A stretch of 64,000 nt of DNA from Pantoea sp. At-9b (GTDB lineage Bacteria; Pseudomonadota; Gammaproteobacteria; Enterobacterales; Enterobacteriaceae), in assembly GCF_000175935.2 (NCBI RefSeq), contig NC_014837.1, positions 3,472,001 through 3,536,000 on the forward strand, in the 5' to 3' direction. The notes beneath the pieces were generated by a model. It saw only the letters and a program-made list of their open reading frames with translations, searched no databases and was not told the origin of the DNA. The translations under genes were made by a program, and so were the position numbers. Positions 8,261 through 15,862 of the stretch are shown here, one piece after another. Position 1 is the first letter of the stretch; each line of letters starts with the position of its first letter.

Positions 8261-9181
8261 ATGGCAAAGATTAACTGGCGACATATCGAAATTTTCCACG
8301 CGGTGATGACCAGTGGCAACCTGACACAGGCCGCCACCTTGCTGCATACGTCACAGCCCACCGTCAGTCGTGAGCTGGCAAGGCTGGAACAGCAACTGGG
8401 CTTGAAACTGTTTGAGCGCGTGCGTGGCCGGTTACAACCCACGGTACAGGGGTTGCGCCTGTTTGAAGAGGTACAGCGTTCCTGGTACGGGCTGGATCGC
8501 ATCATGGATGCCGCCGACGGTTTACGTCAGTTCCGTCAGGGCGAACTCTCCATTGCTTGCCTGCCGGTGTTTTCTCAGTCGCTACTGCCACCGCTGTGCC
8601 AACCTTTTTTACAGCGCTATCCGCAGGTGAGTATGAACATCATCCCGCAGGAGTCACCGCTGCTGGAGGAGTGGCTGTCGGCACAACGTTACGATCTTGG
8701 TCTGACGGAAACCCAACATGCCCCGGCAGGCACCGAGCGCGTTGCCCTGCTGACCTGTGATGAGGTCTGCGTCCTGCCGCCCCAGCATCCGCTGTGCCAG
8801 CGTGAGGTGCTGACGCCACAGGATTTTCATGGCGAAAACTATGTCAGCCTGTCGCGCAGTGACAGCTATCGCCAGCTACTGGATTCGCTGTTTCATGAGC
8901 AGGGGGTAGAACGACGGCTGGTACTGGAGACGCACAGCGCGGCGTCGGTGTGTGCGATGGTACGTGCGGGGGTGGGCGTTTCGATTGTTAATCCACTGAC
9001 GGCGTTGGATTACGCCGACAGTGGCGTGGTGATGCGCCGCTTCAGTATTGCGGTGCCGTTCACCATCAGCCTGGTGCGGCCACAACATCGCCCGGCCTCT
9101 GCGCTGGTGGACCACTTCTGCGACCATTTGCAACATCAGGTCGCCGCGTTCCCCCAGCGCATTGCCGAGCGGCTGGCTTAA
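8261..9181 (+). CDS. lysR: LysR, transcriptional activator of lysA
   Basis: The founding member of the LysR family. The N-terminal winged helix contains NLTQAATLLHTSQPTVSREL, and the C-terminal half is a periplasmic-binding-protein-like effector domain that senses diaminopimelate/lysine. About 306 residues, closely matching E. coli LysR (e.g. VRGRLQPTVQGLRLFEEV, ETHSAASVCAMVRAGVG). Two ATGs occur in tandem at 8258 and 8261; I chose 8261 because GGAGGAG at 8251-8257 leaves too little spacing for the first. The last 4 bp overlap the convergent MFS gene. Confidence 0.96.
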   Translation: MAKINWRHIEIFHAVMTSGNLTQAATLLHTSQPTVSRELARLEQQLGLKLFERVRGRLQPTVQGLRLFEEVQRSWYGLDRIMDAADGLRQFRQGELSIACLPVFSQSLLPPLCQPFLQRYPQVSMNIIPQESPLLEEWLSAQRYDLGLTETQHAPAGTERVALLTCDEVCVLPPQHPLCQREVLTPQDFHGENYVSLSRSDSYRQLLDSLFHEQGVERRLVLETHSAASVCAMVRAGVGVSIVNPLTALDYADSGVVMRRFSIAVPFTISLVRPQHRPASALVDHFCDHLQHQVAAFPQRIAERLA

Positions 9182-10341
9182 GCGCGCACCGCCTCGCCCT
9201 GCCCGCCTGATTTACGGAAGGTGAGCAGACAAACCATCAGACCGATCGCGGCCAGCGCGGCGGCGGCGACCGGCACCGCAGTCAGACCATAGCCTTTGTC
9301 GATCACCGCACCACCAACCCAGGCACCGAGCGCATTGCCGACGTTAAACGCGGAGATATTGAGGGTGGAAACCAGATTGGGCGCTTCTTTACCGTGGCGA
9401 ACCACGTTGATTTGCAGCCCAGGAACGGTCGCGAAGGTCGCCATCGCCCACAGGAACAGCGTCACTTCTGCCAGCCACAGCGCATGGCTGGTCCAGCTAA
9501 ACAGCAGCGAGAACAGCGCAATCAGTGAGAAGCTGAGGATCAGGCTGAAAGAGACTTTCCAGTCGGCCAGCTTGCCGCCGAGAATGTTACCCACCGTCAG
9601 GCCAGCGCCAATCAGGAACAGCGTCCAGCTGACACCGCGATCGCTGATACCGGTGACCTGCAACAGCAACGGCGCGATATAGCTGAACAACGCGAACATG
9701 GCCGCAGCAAAGCACACCGTCATCAGTAGCGACAGCCATAACTTGCCGTTTGCCAGCGCGCTGACTTCACTCGCCAGATGTACCGGTTTCTCTTCTTTGT
9801 TGGTCGGCAGGCTGACAATCAACGCGACAAAAGCGAGGATACCGATAATCGCCACCCCCCAGAAGGTGGCACGCCAACCGAACATCTGACCAAACCAGGT
9901 GCCCAATGGCACGCCCAGCACGTTAGCCAGCGTCAGGCCGGTAAACATCAGGGCGACAGCCGATGCCTGGCGACTCGGTGCAACCAGACTGGCTGCCACC
10001 ACCGAACCGATACCAAAAAACGCACCGTGACACAGCGCGGTGACAATACGCGCCATCATCAGCAGATCGTAGCTATAGGCCAGCGCGCACAACACATTGC
10101 CGATGATAAAAATGCTCATCAGCAGCACCAGAGTACGTTTACGCGGCAGTTTGGCGGTCAGCAGCGCCATAATGGGCGCACCGATGGCAACACCCAGCGC
10201 ATAGCCACTGATCAGCCATCCCGCAGAGGGAATCGACACATGGAGATCGCCCGCCACTTCCGGTAGCAATCCCATGATGACAAATTCCGTGGTGCCGATG
10301 GCGAACGCACTCAGCGCCAGCGCCAGTAATGCAACAGGCAT
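9178..10341 (-). CDS. MFS transporter, DHA1 family (AraJ/YdhP-like)
   Basis: A 387-residue inner-membrane exporter with about 12 hydrophobic helices. The opening ALSAFAIGTTEFVIMGLLP and the motif-A loop AKLPRKRT after helix 2 fit drug:H+ antiporter-1 family members such as YdhP and AraJ. The start is the ATG at 10341 with GGGAGAG upstream; an in-frame TTG at 10356 is less likely. It lies where E. coli has araE beside lysR. The substrate is not predictable. It overlaps the 3' end of lysR by 4 bp, so a readthrough from either side could affect the other. Confidence 0.88.
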   Translation of the reverse strand: MPVALLALALSAFAIGTTEFVIMGLLPEVAGDLHVSIPSAGWLISGYALGVAIGAPIMALLTAKLPRKRTLVLLMSIFIIGNVLCALAYSYDLLMMARIVTALCHGAFFGIGSVVAASLVAPSRQASAVALMFTGLTLANVLGVPLGTWFGQMFGWRATFWGVAIIGILAFVALIVSLPTNKEEKPVHLASEVSALANGKLWLSLLMTVCFAAAMFALFSYIAPLLLQVTGISDRGVSWTLFLIGAGLTVGNILGGKLADWKVSFSLILSFSLIALFSLLFSWTSHALWLAEVTLFLWAMATFATVPGLQINVVRHGKEAPNLVSTLNISAFNVGNALGAWVGGAVIDKGYGLTAVPVAAAALAAIGLMVCLLTFRKSGGQGEAVRA

Positions 10342-10718
10342 AACACACTCTCCCAATAACGATAATTTTGCAGGCGGGCCACTCCACGAACGCGGAGTGG
10401 TTACAGCGGACGCTTATAAATTTTTGAACTGCGTCACATTGAGTATTAAAGCATAGCCACCTTCCGGCATACACCCCGGCTGCGGCAAGGATATTTTGCC
10501 GCTACCGCAATAATTGTTCACATCGGTAATTGGTACTTTTGCAATTAGGCCTTTTCCCATTTCTCTCACGGACCTGATTTTTCACGCTATTCTTGAACTC
10601 TGGTTGTGATCGCCCTCTCATTTTGACGGCGCTCCGACGCTTAAAGGAAATTTTCGCGTTGCCGATACCCCAATGGATTGCCTGGTAATGTCTCGTCATT
10701 CTTCAAAGGGGAGAGCGT
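10342..10718. other. 377-bp spacer without a recognised gene
   Basis: The gap between the divergent MFS and protease genes must hold both promoters. I see no RNA gene, repeat or convincing operator in it. The plus-strand ribosome site GGGGAG at about 10708 belongs to the protease. Confidence 0.6.
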
Positions 10719-11345
10719 ATGCGATGGCTCATGGCCTTAACGATTGGCTGCCTGAGTGGCTGTTCTGTCGGACACTACGAGTACAGTAAAGAAGCAGAAA
10801 AACGGGTCGATATGACCTTTACCGGCATTCCGACAGTGCTGGGTGTTGGCTCTCTGGGCAGCGTTATCCCACTCACCCCGGAGTACAGCCTGACGGCTGC
10901 CCATGTGGCGAAATATTCACTGTATCGGGTCAAGGCCTGGCACCCGGAATGTGATCTCGCCGTGGTTTATCACAAAAATGACGAGGCCGATCTGCCGCCG
11001 CACTTCCGCAATGGCCGGATTGGTGACGAAGTTAATCTGTACGGATACAGCTTTATCACTGCCATGCCAGTGGCCTCCAACGGCCAGAATTTGATTAACA
11101 CCACGCTGGTGAATGACTGGAATAAAGCCAGTTGCGTGGTAGTAGCCGCCAATGCTGGTGTGGTAAAAGGCATGTCCGGCGGCGCGGTATATAACGCCAG
11201 CGACAACACGCTGGCCGGGGTTATTGTGGGCTATAGCAGCCGGATTAACGATAACCAAAGCGGTAAGACGTTGTATAAGGATGTGGCGCTGTATATTCCT
11301 TATGGACGCTTCCAGAAGTGGCTGGATGGGGTGATGAAGTCGTAA
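10719..11345 (+). CDS. Putative lipoprotein trypsin-like serine protease
   Basis: A 208-residue protein with a lipoprotein signal (lipobox L-S-G-Cys15), so it is probably anchored in the periplasm or outer membrane. A chymotrypsin-fold catalytic triad can be placed: His62 in LTAAHVAK, Asp79 in CDLAVVY, Ser153 in KGMSGGAVY (the GxSGG motif). No PDZ domain is present and the protein is much smaller than DegP or DegS. A strong GGGGAG ribosome site precedes the ATG. It stands alone between divergent and convergent neighbours, so no operon partner suggests a substrate. I do not recognise a named orthologue. Confidence 0.72.
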   Translation: MRWLMALTIGCLSGCSVGHYEYSKEAEKRVDMTFTGIPTVLGVGSLGSVIPLTPEYSLTAAHVAKYSLYRVKAWHPECDLAVVYHKNDEADLPPHFRNGRIGDEVNLYGYSFITAMPVASNGQNLINTTLVNDWNKASCVVVAANAGVVKGMSGGAVYNASDNTLAGVIVGYSSRINDNQSGKTLYKDVALYIPYGRFQKWLDGVMKS

Positions 11346-11366
11346 AGTCGTGAAGTGCGGCCTGTT

Positions 11367-11517
11367 ACCCTCACCCCGGCCCTCTCCCATGAGGGAGAGG
11401 GAGATGTGCAATATAGTAAACCGTGCACAATGCAGTTCCCTCTCCCGCCAGCGGGAGAGGGTGCCATATGCTCGATCAGTTCCCTCTCCCGCTTGCGGGA
11501 GAGGGTTAGGGTGAGGG
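11367..11517. repeat. Family A repeat cluster, three units
   Basis: Three CCCTCTCCC...GGGAGAGGG hairpins lie in a row (about 11380-11402, 11438-11461 and 11482-11506). The outer flanks carry CCCTCACCCCGGC on the left and TTAGGGTGAGGG on the right, so the cluster is itself an overall inverted repeat. It fills the junction of the convergent protease and DUF1989 genes and directly abuts the TAG stop of the latter. Confidence 0.85.
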
Positions 11518-12186
11518 CTACGGCACCCACGGCCCCTGCAATTTCACCTGCGGGAAACCACCGGTCAGAATGCGCAGCTCCGCATCGCGCGGCGTGTTAT
11601 CGCCTTGCCCCTGAATGCTAACGATATCCTGTGGGCAGGCTGAGAACGCTACAAAACAATCCATCTCGGCACGCAACACGATGTAATCACCCGGTTTGGT
11701 CACCACCGGCAGCGTCTTCAGGGTGATGCCATCCGGTTGGACCTGAATATTCATAAAAATGTTGAACGACGCCAGGTTACCGTGCGGCAGTGTCACCCCC
11801 AGTTCCGCCAACCCTTCATGCAGGTTATCGTGACAGTTGCGGTGCGGCTCGGTGCAGCCCAGCAGTTCATAACGACGCGCATCACAGGCCGCCATAAAGG
11901 TGTCATGCACACCCGGCGAGGTGTCGGCCACCAGGGTCAGAATCGGGTGACGCTGGCTGGTGATAAAGCTATCGCCAACCTTTGGATTCAGACGCTGGTT
12001 CCAGACACGCGTCGCTTCCATACACATATACTCGCTCACATCTTCTGCGTTGTAAGCCCAGCAATCAACCACTTGGGTGCCGTGCAGGTTGATCACCTGG
12101 ACCGCTTCCCCCTTGTTAAGACGTACCGCTTTACCGTAGCGCGCCGGAATAGTGAGGGTCGCGCGTTGCTGATATTCAGCCGACAT
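11518..12186 (-). CDS. DUF1989 (urea-carboxylase-associated) protein A
   Basis: A 222-residue cytoplasmic protein of the DUF1989 family. Visible signatures are QVVDCWAYNAEDVSEYM, CTEPHRNCHDNLHEGL and FSACPQDIVS; the His/Cys-rich HRNC motif looks like a metal- or substrate-binding site. Some relatives associated with urea/guanidine carboxylase act as carboxyguanidine deiminase subunits (formerly UAAP1/UAAP2), but no carboxylase is present here. It is the last gene of the operon, 13 bp after a permease gene. It is a paralogue of the two DUF1989 genes at the operon start. Exact activity unknown. Confidence 0.85.
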   Translation of the reverse strand: MSAEYQQRATLTIPARYGKAVRLNKGEAVQVINLHGTQVVDCWAYNAEDVSEYMCMEATRVWNQRLNPKVGDSFITSQRHPILTLVADTSPGVHDTFMAACDARRYELLGCTEPHRNCHDNLHEGLAELGVTLPHGNLASFNIFMNIQVQPDGITLKTLPVVTKPGDYIVLRAEMDCFVAFSACPQDIVSIQGQGDNTPRDAELRILTGGFPQVKLQGPWVP

Positions 12187-12199
12187 GTTGTTCTCCAGA

Positions 12200-12865
12200 T
12201 TAATGCTGCATGCCGCGACGATAGCGCGTCATGAGAGATTCAAGACAGCGCGCCAGCCAGTCAATCACACTGTTCAGTAGCCAGTAGCAGAGCGCTACCG
12301 TCAGGTAGATCTCCAGCGGCGCGTAAGTAGCAGAAATCGCCTGTTTGGCGGCGTACATAAACTCCTGCACCGAGACAATCGACAGCAGCGCAGAGTCTTT
12401 AATCAAACCAATGGTCAAACCGACCAGCGGCGATAACATTTGTGGCAGCGTCTGCGGTAGCACCACATCACGCAACTGCTCGCTGCGGCTAAGGCCCAGC
12501 ACCCGACACGCTTCCCACTGGCCTTTTGGCAGTGCGCCAATCGCGGCGCGGATCACCTGTGCGATGTAAGGGGCGTAGTAAAGCGTCAATGCCAGCACCC
12601 CAACCACCGGTGAAGAGAGGGTGATGTCATATTCCGGCAGCACGAAATAGAGCAGATAGATCACCACCAGCAACGGCAGCGCCAACGTTAACCCGCTGTA
12701 GAGATTGAGTATGCGCAGCCAGAACGGCGACGCGCGCATCAGCATCCACGCCATCAAGGCCCCCCACAGCAGGGAGCAAAGCGCCGCCACCGCACACAGT
12801 TGCAGGGTGGCAACCAGGCCGTCACCTAACGACGGCAATGAGGTCATAATTGCCTGCCAATCCAT
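12200..12865 (-). CDS. ABC transporter permease, polar amino acid type (second)
   Basis: A 221-residue HisM/GlnP-family permease with about five membrane helices. The EAA loop that contacts the ATPase is clear (EACRVLGLSRSEQLRDVVLPQ, about residues 110-131), which implies that a nucleotide-binding subunit exists. Its ATG overlaps the stop of the preceding permease by one base (TAATG), so they are coupled and probably form a heterodimeric channel. No ATPase gene is encoded in this operon. Confidence 0.92.
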   Translation of the reverse strand: MDWQAIMTSLPSLGDGLVATLQLCAVAALCSLLWGALMAWMLMRASPFWLRILNLYSGLTLALPLLVVIYLLYFVLPEYDITLSSPVVGVLALTLYYAPYIAQVIRAAIGALPKGQWEACRVLGLSRSEQLRDVVLPQTLPQMLSPLVGLTIGLIKDSALLSIVSVQEFMYAAKQAISATYAPLEIYLTVALCYWLLNSVIDWLARCLESLMTRYRRGMQH

Positions 12866-13515
12866 TATGCCAGCCTCCGTTTCGCTTCCAGCCGCCGTGC
12901 CGCGCTAATCAGCGGTAACGCGATCACCAAATACCCTGCCGCCACCAGCAGCAACACCTGCGTCGCATCATAGGTGCGGGCGATAACGATCTGACCGGCG
13001 TAGGTCAGCTCCGTCAGCGCGACCACTGAGGCCAGCGGCGTGGTTTTCAGCAAAATGGTGAATTCATTCACCAGCATGGGCAGACTGGCGCGCATCACCT
13101 GGGGATTGATGACATACCACCAGGTCAGCGCGCGGCTTAACCCCAGCGTCCGGGCGGCCTCCAACTGCCCACGCGTCACCAGGCTGCGGTTAACGCGCAG
13201 GATTTCCGCCACGTAAGCACCACTGTTCAGGCCAATCGCCACCACAGCGGCAAGCATCGGCTGACCACCCAACCCCAGGCGCGGTAACGTAAAAAACACC
13301 ACAAATAGCTGAACAATGGCCGGGGTACCACGCATCAGACTCACGTAGAGACGACCAATAAAGCGCCAGATCCAGGCACGACGCAGTTGCAGGAAGCAGC
13401 CAAGCTGCCCCATCACCACGCTCACCATTGACGCCAGTACTGTTAGCACCAGCGTCATTAGGAGGCCGTGCCCCAGTTCCGGCAGCGCGGCTATGACCTG
13501 TTGATCCAGCCCCAT
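12865..13515 (-). CDS. ABC transporter permease, polar amino acid type (first)
   Basis: A 216-residue HisQ/GlnP-family permease, about five membrane helices, with the EAA loop EAARTLGLSRALTWWYVI. It follows DUF1989 protein C by 3 bp and overlaps the second permease by 1 bp. Together with the binding protein at 14785-15621 it makes an amino-acid-like importer. The substrate is probably a small nitrogen compound, inferred only from the DUF1989 partners. Confidence 0.92.
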   Translation of the reverse strand: MGLDQQVIAALPELGHGLLMTLVLTVLASMVSVVMGQLGCFLQLRRAWIWRFIGRLYVSLMRGTPAIVQLFVVFFTLPRLGLGGQPMLAAVVAIGLNSGAYVAEILRVNRSLVTRGQLEAARTLGLSRALTWWYVINPQVMRASLPMLVNEFTILLKTTPLASVVALTELTYAGQIVIARTYDATQVLLLVAAGYLVIALPLISAARRLEAKRRLA

Positions 13516-13518
13516 GGT

Positions 13519-14166
13519 TTACTCCGCGTTAAAATCCGTCAGGTTTTCCGCCACTGACAACCGCAACGGTGCAGGTTTGTCATTCCCCTCGATGCCGGTA
13601 TTACAGGCGGAAACGATGAAACGCGTATCCATCACTACCCGGCAGGTAATGCTGTCGCCAGGTTGGGTGAGGTTAGGCTCCGGCAGGATGTCGCCCTCGC
13701 GCGTCAGTTTGACGTGCATAAACAGATTGATCGGGTCCGGCAGCTTCGGCACCGTCATTCCGAGGCGCGCCAGCTCGCCGCTTACTGCTTCGATGCAACC
13801 TTCGCCGCCGTAACCCCGCTCCGCCAGGAACGCGCTGGTGGAGCCAGGCAGCAGCAGATCGTGGCGTTTAACGCTATCTTTGCCCAACACCATCATCGGG
13901 CGGCGACGGTTGTTGACCAGGCGCATACCGGAACCCAACAGGTAGCTGTTACTGAACACGCGGGTGTGATGCACCGACAGCCATACCGCCGGATCTTGCA
14001 GGCTAAAACCGAACAGGGACGCCACCGCCCCTTCGCCCAGCGCGGTGATACGCAGCAGTTGACCACGCAGCACGCGAATCGATGCCACACCGCCCGCCGC
14101 TACCTCAATCGGTGCCGCCAGCGTGCGTACTGCCGTTTCCTGATAATTTTCACGCATCAGCAACAT
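13519..14166 (-). CDS. DUF1989 protein C, divergent member
   Basis: A 215-residue DUF1989 protein. Compared with its two paralogues it has lost most of the HRNC signature: the equivalent segment reads GYGGEGCIEAVSGEL, keeping only the cysteine, and the later CPQDI becomes CNTGI. It may therefore be a non-catalytic or differently specialised subunit, perhaps pairing with protein B whose gene overlaps it by 17 bp. The ATG at 14166 has a GAGGAG ribosome site at good spacing. The fold assignment is sound; the function is inference. Confidence 0.8.
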   Translation of the reverse strand: MLLMRENYQETAVRTLAAPIEVAAGGVASIRVLRGQLLRITALGEGAVASLFGFSLQDPAVWLSVHHTRVFSNSYLLGSGMRLVNNRRRPMMVLGKDSVKRHDLLLPGSTSAFLAERGYGGEGCIEAVSGELARLGMTVPKLPDPINLFMHVKLTREGDILPEPNLTQPGDSITCRVVMDTRFIVSACNTGIEGNDKPAPLRLSVAENLTDFNAE

Positions 14167-14782
14167 GCGATTTCTCCTCGGCGTGGTAGTGGTCGCTGAC
14201 GCGAATATCGATGGGCGTCACCTGCAAACCGTTGCCCGGGATGATGTCCTGCGGGCAGGAAGAGACGGAACAGATCAAGTCGCACAGCGCTTCAAAGGTG
14301 ATACTGTCGCCCGCTTTACTGTGGGGGTCGGTGACCTCCATACGTCCATCGGCGGTGACCGGGCCGTTCTGGAACAGGTTGAACGGCTCCGGCAGGCTGA
14401 AATAGGTCACTCCATAGGCTTTCATGCCTTCCAGCAGGTTATCGACGCAGTTGCGATGCCCTTCGACGCCGAAATCCACGCTGAAACGGGTACGATCGCA
14501 GGCCGGGACGTTGGCATCGTGAATACCGATGGTGTCAGCAACGATGCGCAACAGCGGACGGTTATCACTCGACCACAGCGCATCGCCCGGTTTAAAGAAC
14601 AACGAACGCAAATGCTGGCGGGTGTGCACCGGCGACAGTTTTTCGTTCAGGTCGTCGGCATTGACCGCGACAAAATCCGCGGCCTGCTGCCCTTCGCTAT
14701 CAATGACGGTAATAAACTGCCCTTTGCGCACACGGAAGGTTTTGCCGTGGCCCGCCGGGACCGTCAGGGTTGGCTGACACAT
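14150..14782 (-). CDS. DUF1989 (urea-carboxylase-associated) protein B
   Basis: A 210-residue DUF1989 protein with the complete signatures QQAADFVAVNADDLNEKLS, VEGHRNCVDNLLEGM and SSCPQDIIPGNG. Resembles UAAP-type proteins associated with urea or guanidine carboxylase. It begins 2 bp after the binding-protein stop and overlaps protein C by 17 bp, an arrangement typical of obligate heteromers. Its exact reaction is unknown. No urea carboxylase, allophanate hydrolase or guanidine carboxylase gene lies nearby. Confidence 0.85.
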   Translation of the reverse strand: MCQPTLTVPAGHGKTFRVRKGQFITVIDSEGQQAADFVAVNADDLNEKLSPVHTRQHLRSLFFKPGDALWSSDNRPLLRIVADTIGIHDANVPACDRTRFSVDFGVEGHRNCVDNLLEGMKAYGVTYFSLPEPFNLFQNGPVTADGRMEVTDPHSKAGDSITFEALCDLICSVSSCPQDIIPGNGLQVTPIDIRVSDHYHAEEKSHVADA

Positions 14783-14784
14783 AA

Positions 14785-15621
14785 TTACTCCTGGGGAATG
14801 AAATCGCTGGCCGGTACGGTAAAGGTGGTGCCGAGGTACTGCTGTTGCAGTTTGGTCAGCTCGCCATCTTTCTGCATCGCCAGAATGTGGTCGCTGAGGG
14901 CTTTGTTCAGGCTGCCGTCTTCTTTACGCGTGGCCCAACCCATCCACTGCGATGGGCCAACTTCCCCCACCTGCGCCACTTTGCTCGGGTATTTCTTCAC
15001 TACCGGGGCCAGCACAGAGATATCGTCATAGACGAAATCGGCGCGTTTGGTCATCAGGGTGCTGACGGTTTGATCGAGTGAGTCGACGCTGATGATAGTG
15101 ATCGGTTTTTTACCGGCCTTTTTCAGCTCGTCGTTGAAGCCCTTCAACAATTGTTCCGGCACGCTGGCGGTTTTCACCGCACCACGCAGACCTGACAGGC
15201 TTTCCGGGCTAAGCGTTTTACCGCTGAAGGTTTTGGCTTCATCTTCGCGCACCAGCACACCGTTAACGGTTTTGCTATAAGGCACGGTGAACAACACTTT
15301 TTTCGCCCGTTCAGCGGTGACGTTGAGGGAGGAACCTTCGGCGTTAAAAGAGCCGGAAATCAGCCCCGGCAAAATGCCGCTGAAGGCGGTTTTCTGAAAC
15401 TCCAGTTTCACCCCGAGATCTTTGGCGAAGGATTGCATGATCGCCACGCTGTAGCCGGTGATCGCACCACTGTCGTCGGTGTACTCATAAGGAGGAAAGG
15501 TCGGGTCGATACCGACGGTGATTTTGCCGCTGCTTTTGATGTCGGCCAGCGTATCGGCTTGCGCCTGTGCCAGCGATCCAACAGATAAAAGTGCGGCGAT
15601 GAGCCAAGCTGTTTTTTTCAT
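14785..15621 (-). CDS. ABC transporter substrate-binding protein, amino acid type
   Basis: A 278-residue periplasmic binding protein (SBP_bac_3). The start is the ATG at 15621, giving a clean signal peptide MKKTAWLIAALLSVGSLA ending AQAQA; a longer open frame to 15738 lacks a signal and is rejected. Family segments VGIDPTFPPYEYTDDSG, GYSVAIM and LNVTAERAKKVLFTVPY are clear. It is the first gene of a six-gene minus-strand operon: binding protein, DUF1989 B, DUF1989 C, two permeases, DUF1989 A. The ligand is unknown. Confidence 0.93.
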   Translation of the reverse strand: MKKTAWLIAALLSVGSLAQAQADTLADIKSSGKITVGIDPTFPPYEYTDDSGAITGYSVAIMQSFAKDLGVKLEFQKTAFSGILPGLISGSFNAEGSSLNVTAERAKKVLFTVPYSKTVNGVLVREDEAKTFSGKTLSPESLSGLRGAVKTASVPEQLLKGFNDELKKAGKKPITIISVDSLDQTVSTLMTKRADFVYDDISVLAPVVKKYPSKVAQVGEVGPSQWMGWATRKEDGSLNKALSDHILAMQKDGELTKLQQQYLGTTFTVPASDFIPQE

Positions 15622-15736
15622 TATGGTGTTTCCCTGGTGTTGGTGAAATGTCTTTTTCTTCTGAGCATATTTTGTGCCAGATTTTTCACACACCGATCGG
15701 GGAGAGCGCCAAAACACCACTTTTTCCCGTACAATC

Positions 15737-15760
15737 ATAAAGAAACAGTTGTTTCTTTAT
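15737..15760. promoter_or_regulatory. Palindrome, candidate RpiR-type operator
   Basis: A perfect 10-bp inverted repeat (ATAAAGAAAC - AGTT - GTTTCTTTAT) lies in the 241-bp gap between the rpiR-type gene and the binding-protein gene, 116 bp before the latter's start. A further half-site CGTTTCTTTG occurs at 15770-15779. The location fits the binding site of the neighbouring regulator. Confidence 0.6.
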
Positions 15761-15862
15761 TTTTATCTATCGTTTCTTTGGTTTCATTGACTTTGCGAGC
15801 AGGCAATATGCGCTGCACCATTTTGGTGAGATCGCTGGCGCAGAATGCGCCAGCACGGGGCA

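Noticed and set aside
15622..15738. Upstream extension of the ABC binding protein
   Set aside because: It would bury the signal peptide 39 residues inside and cross the candidate operator.
15622..15862. Possible guanidine (ykkC-type) riboswitch before the DUF1989/ABC operon, expected if the system handled guanidine
   Set aside because: I see none of the conserved ykkC segments by eye; the only clear structure is the GTTTCTTTAT palindrome. A covariance-model search would be decisive.
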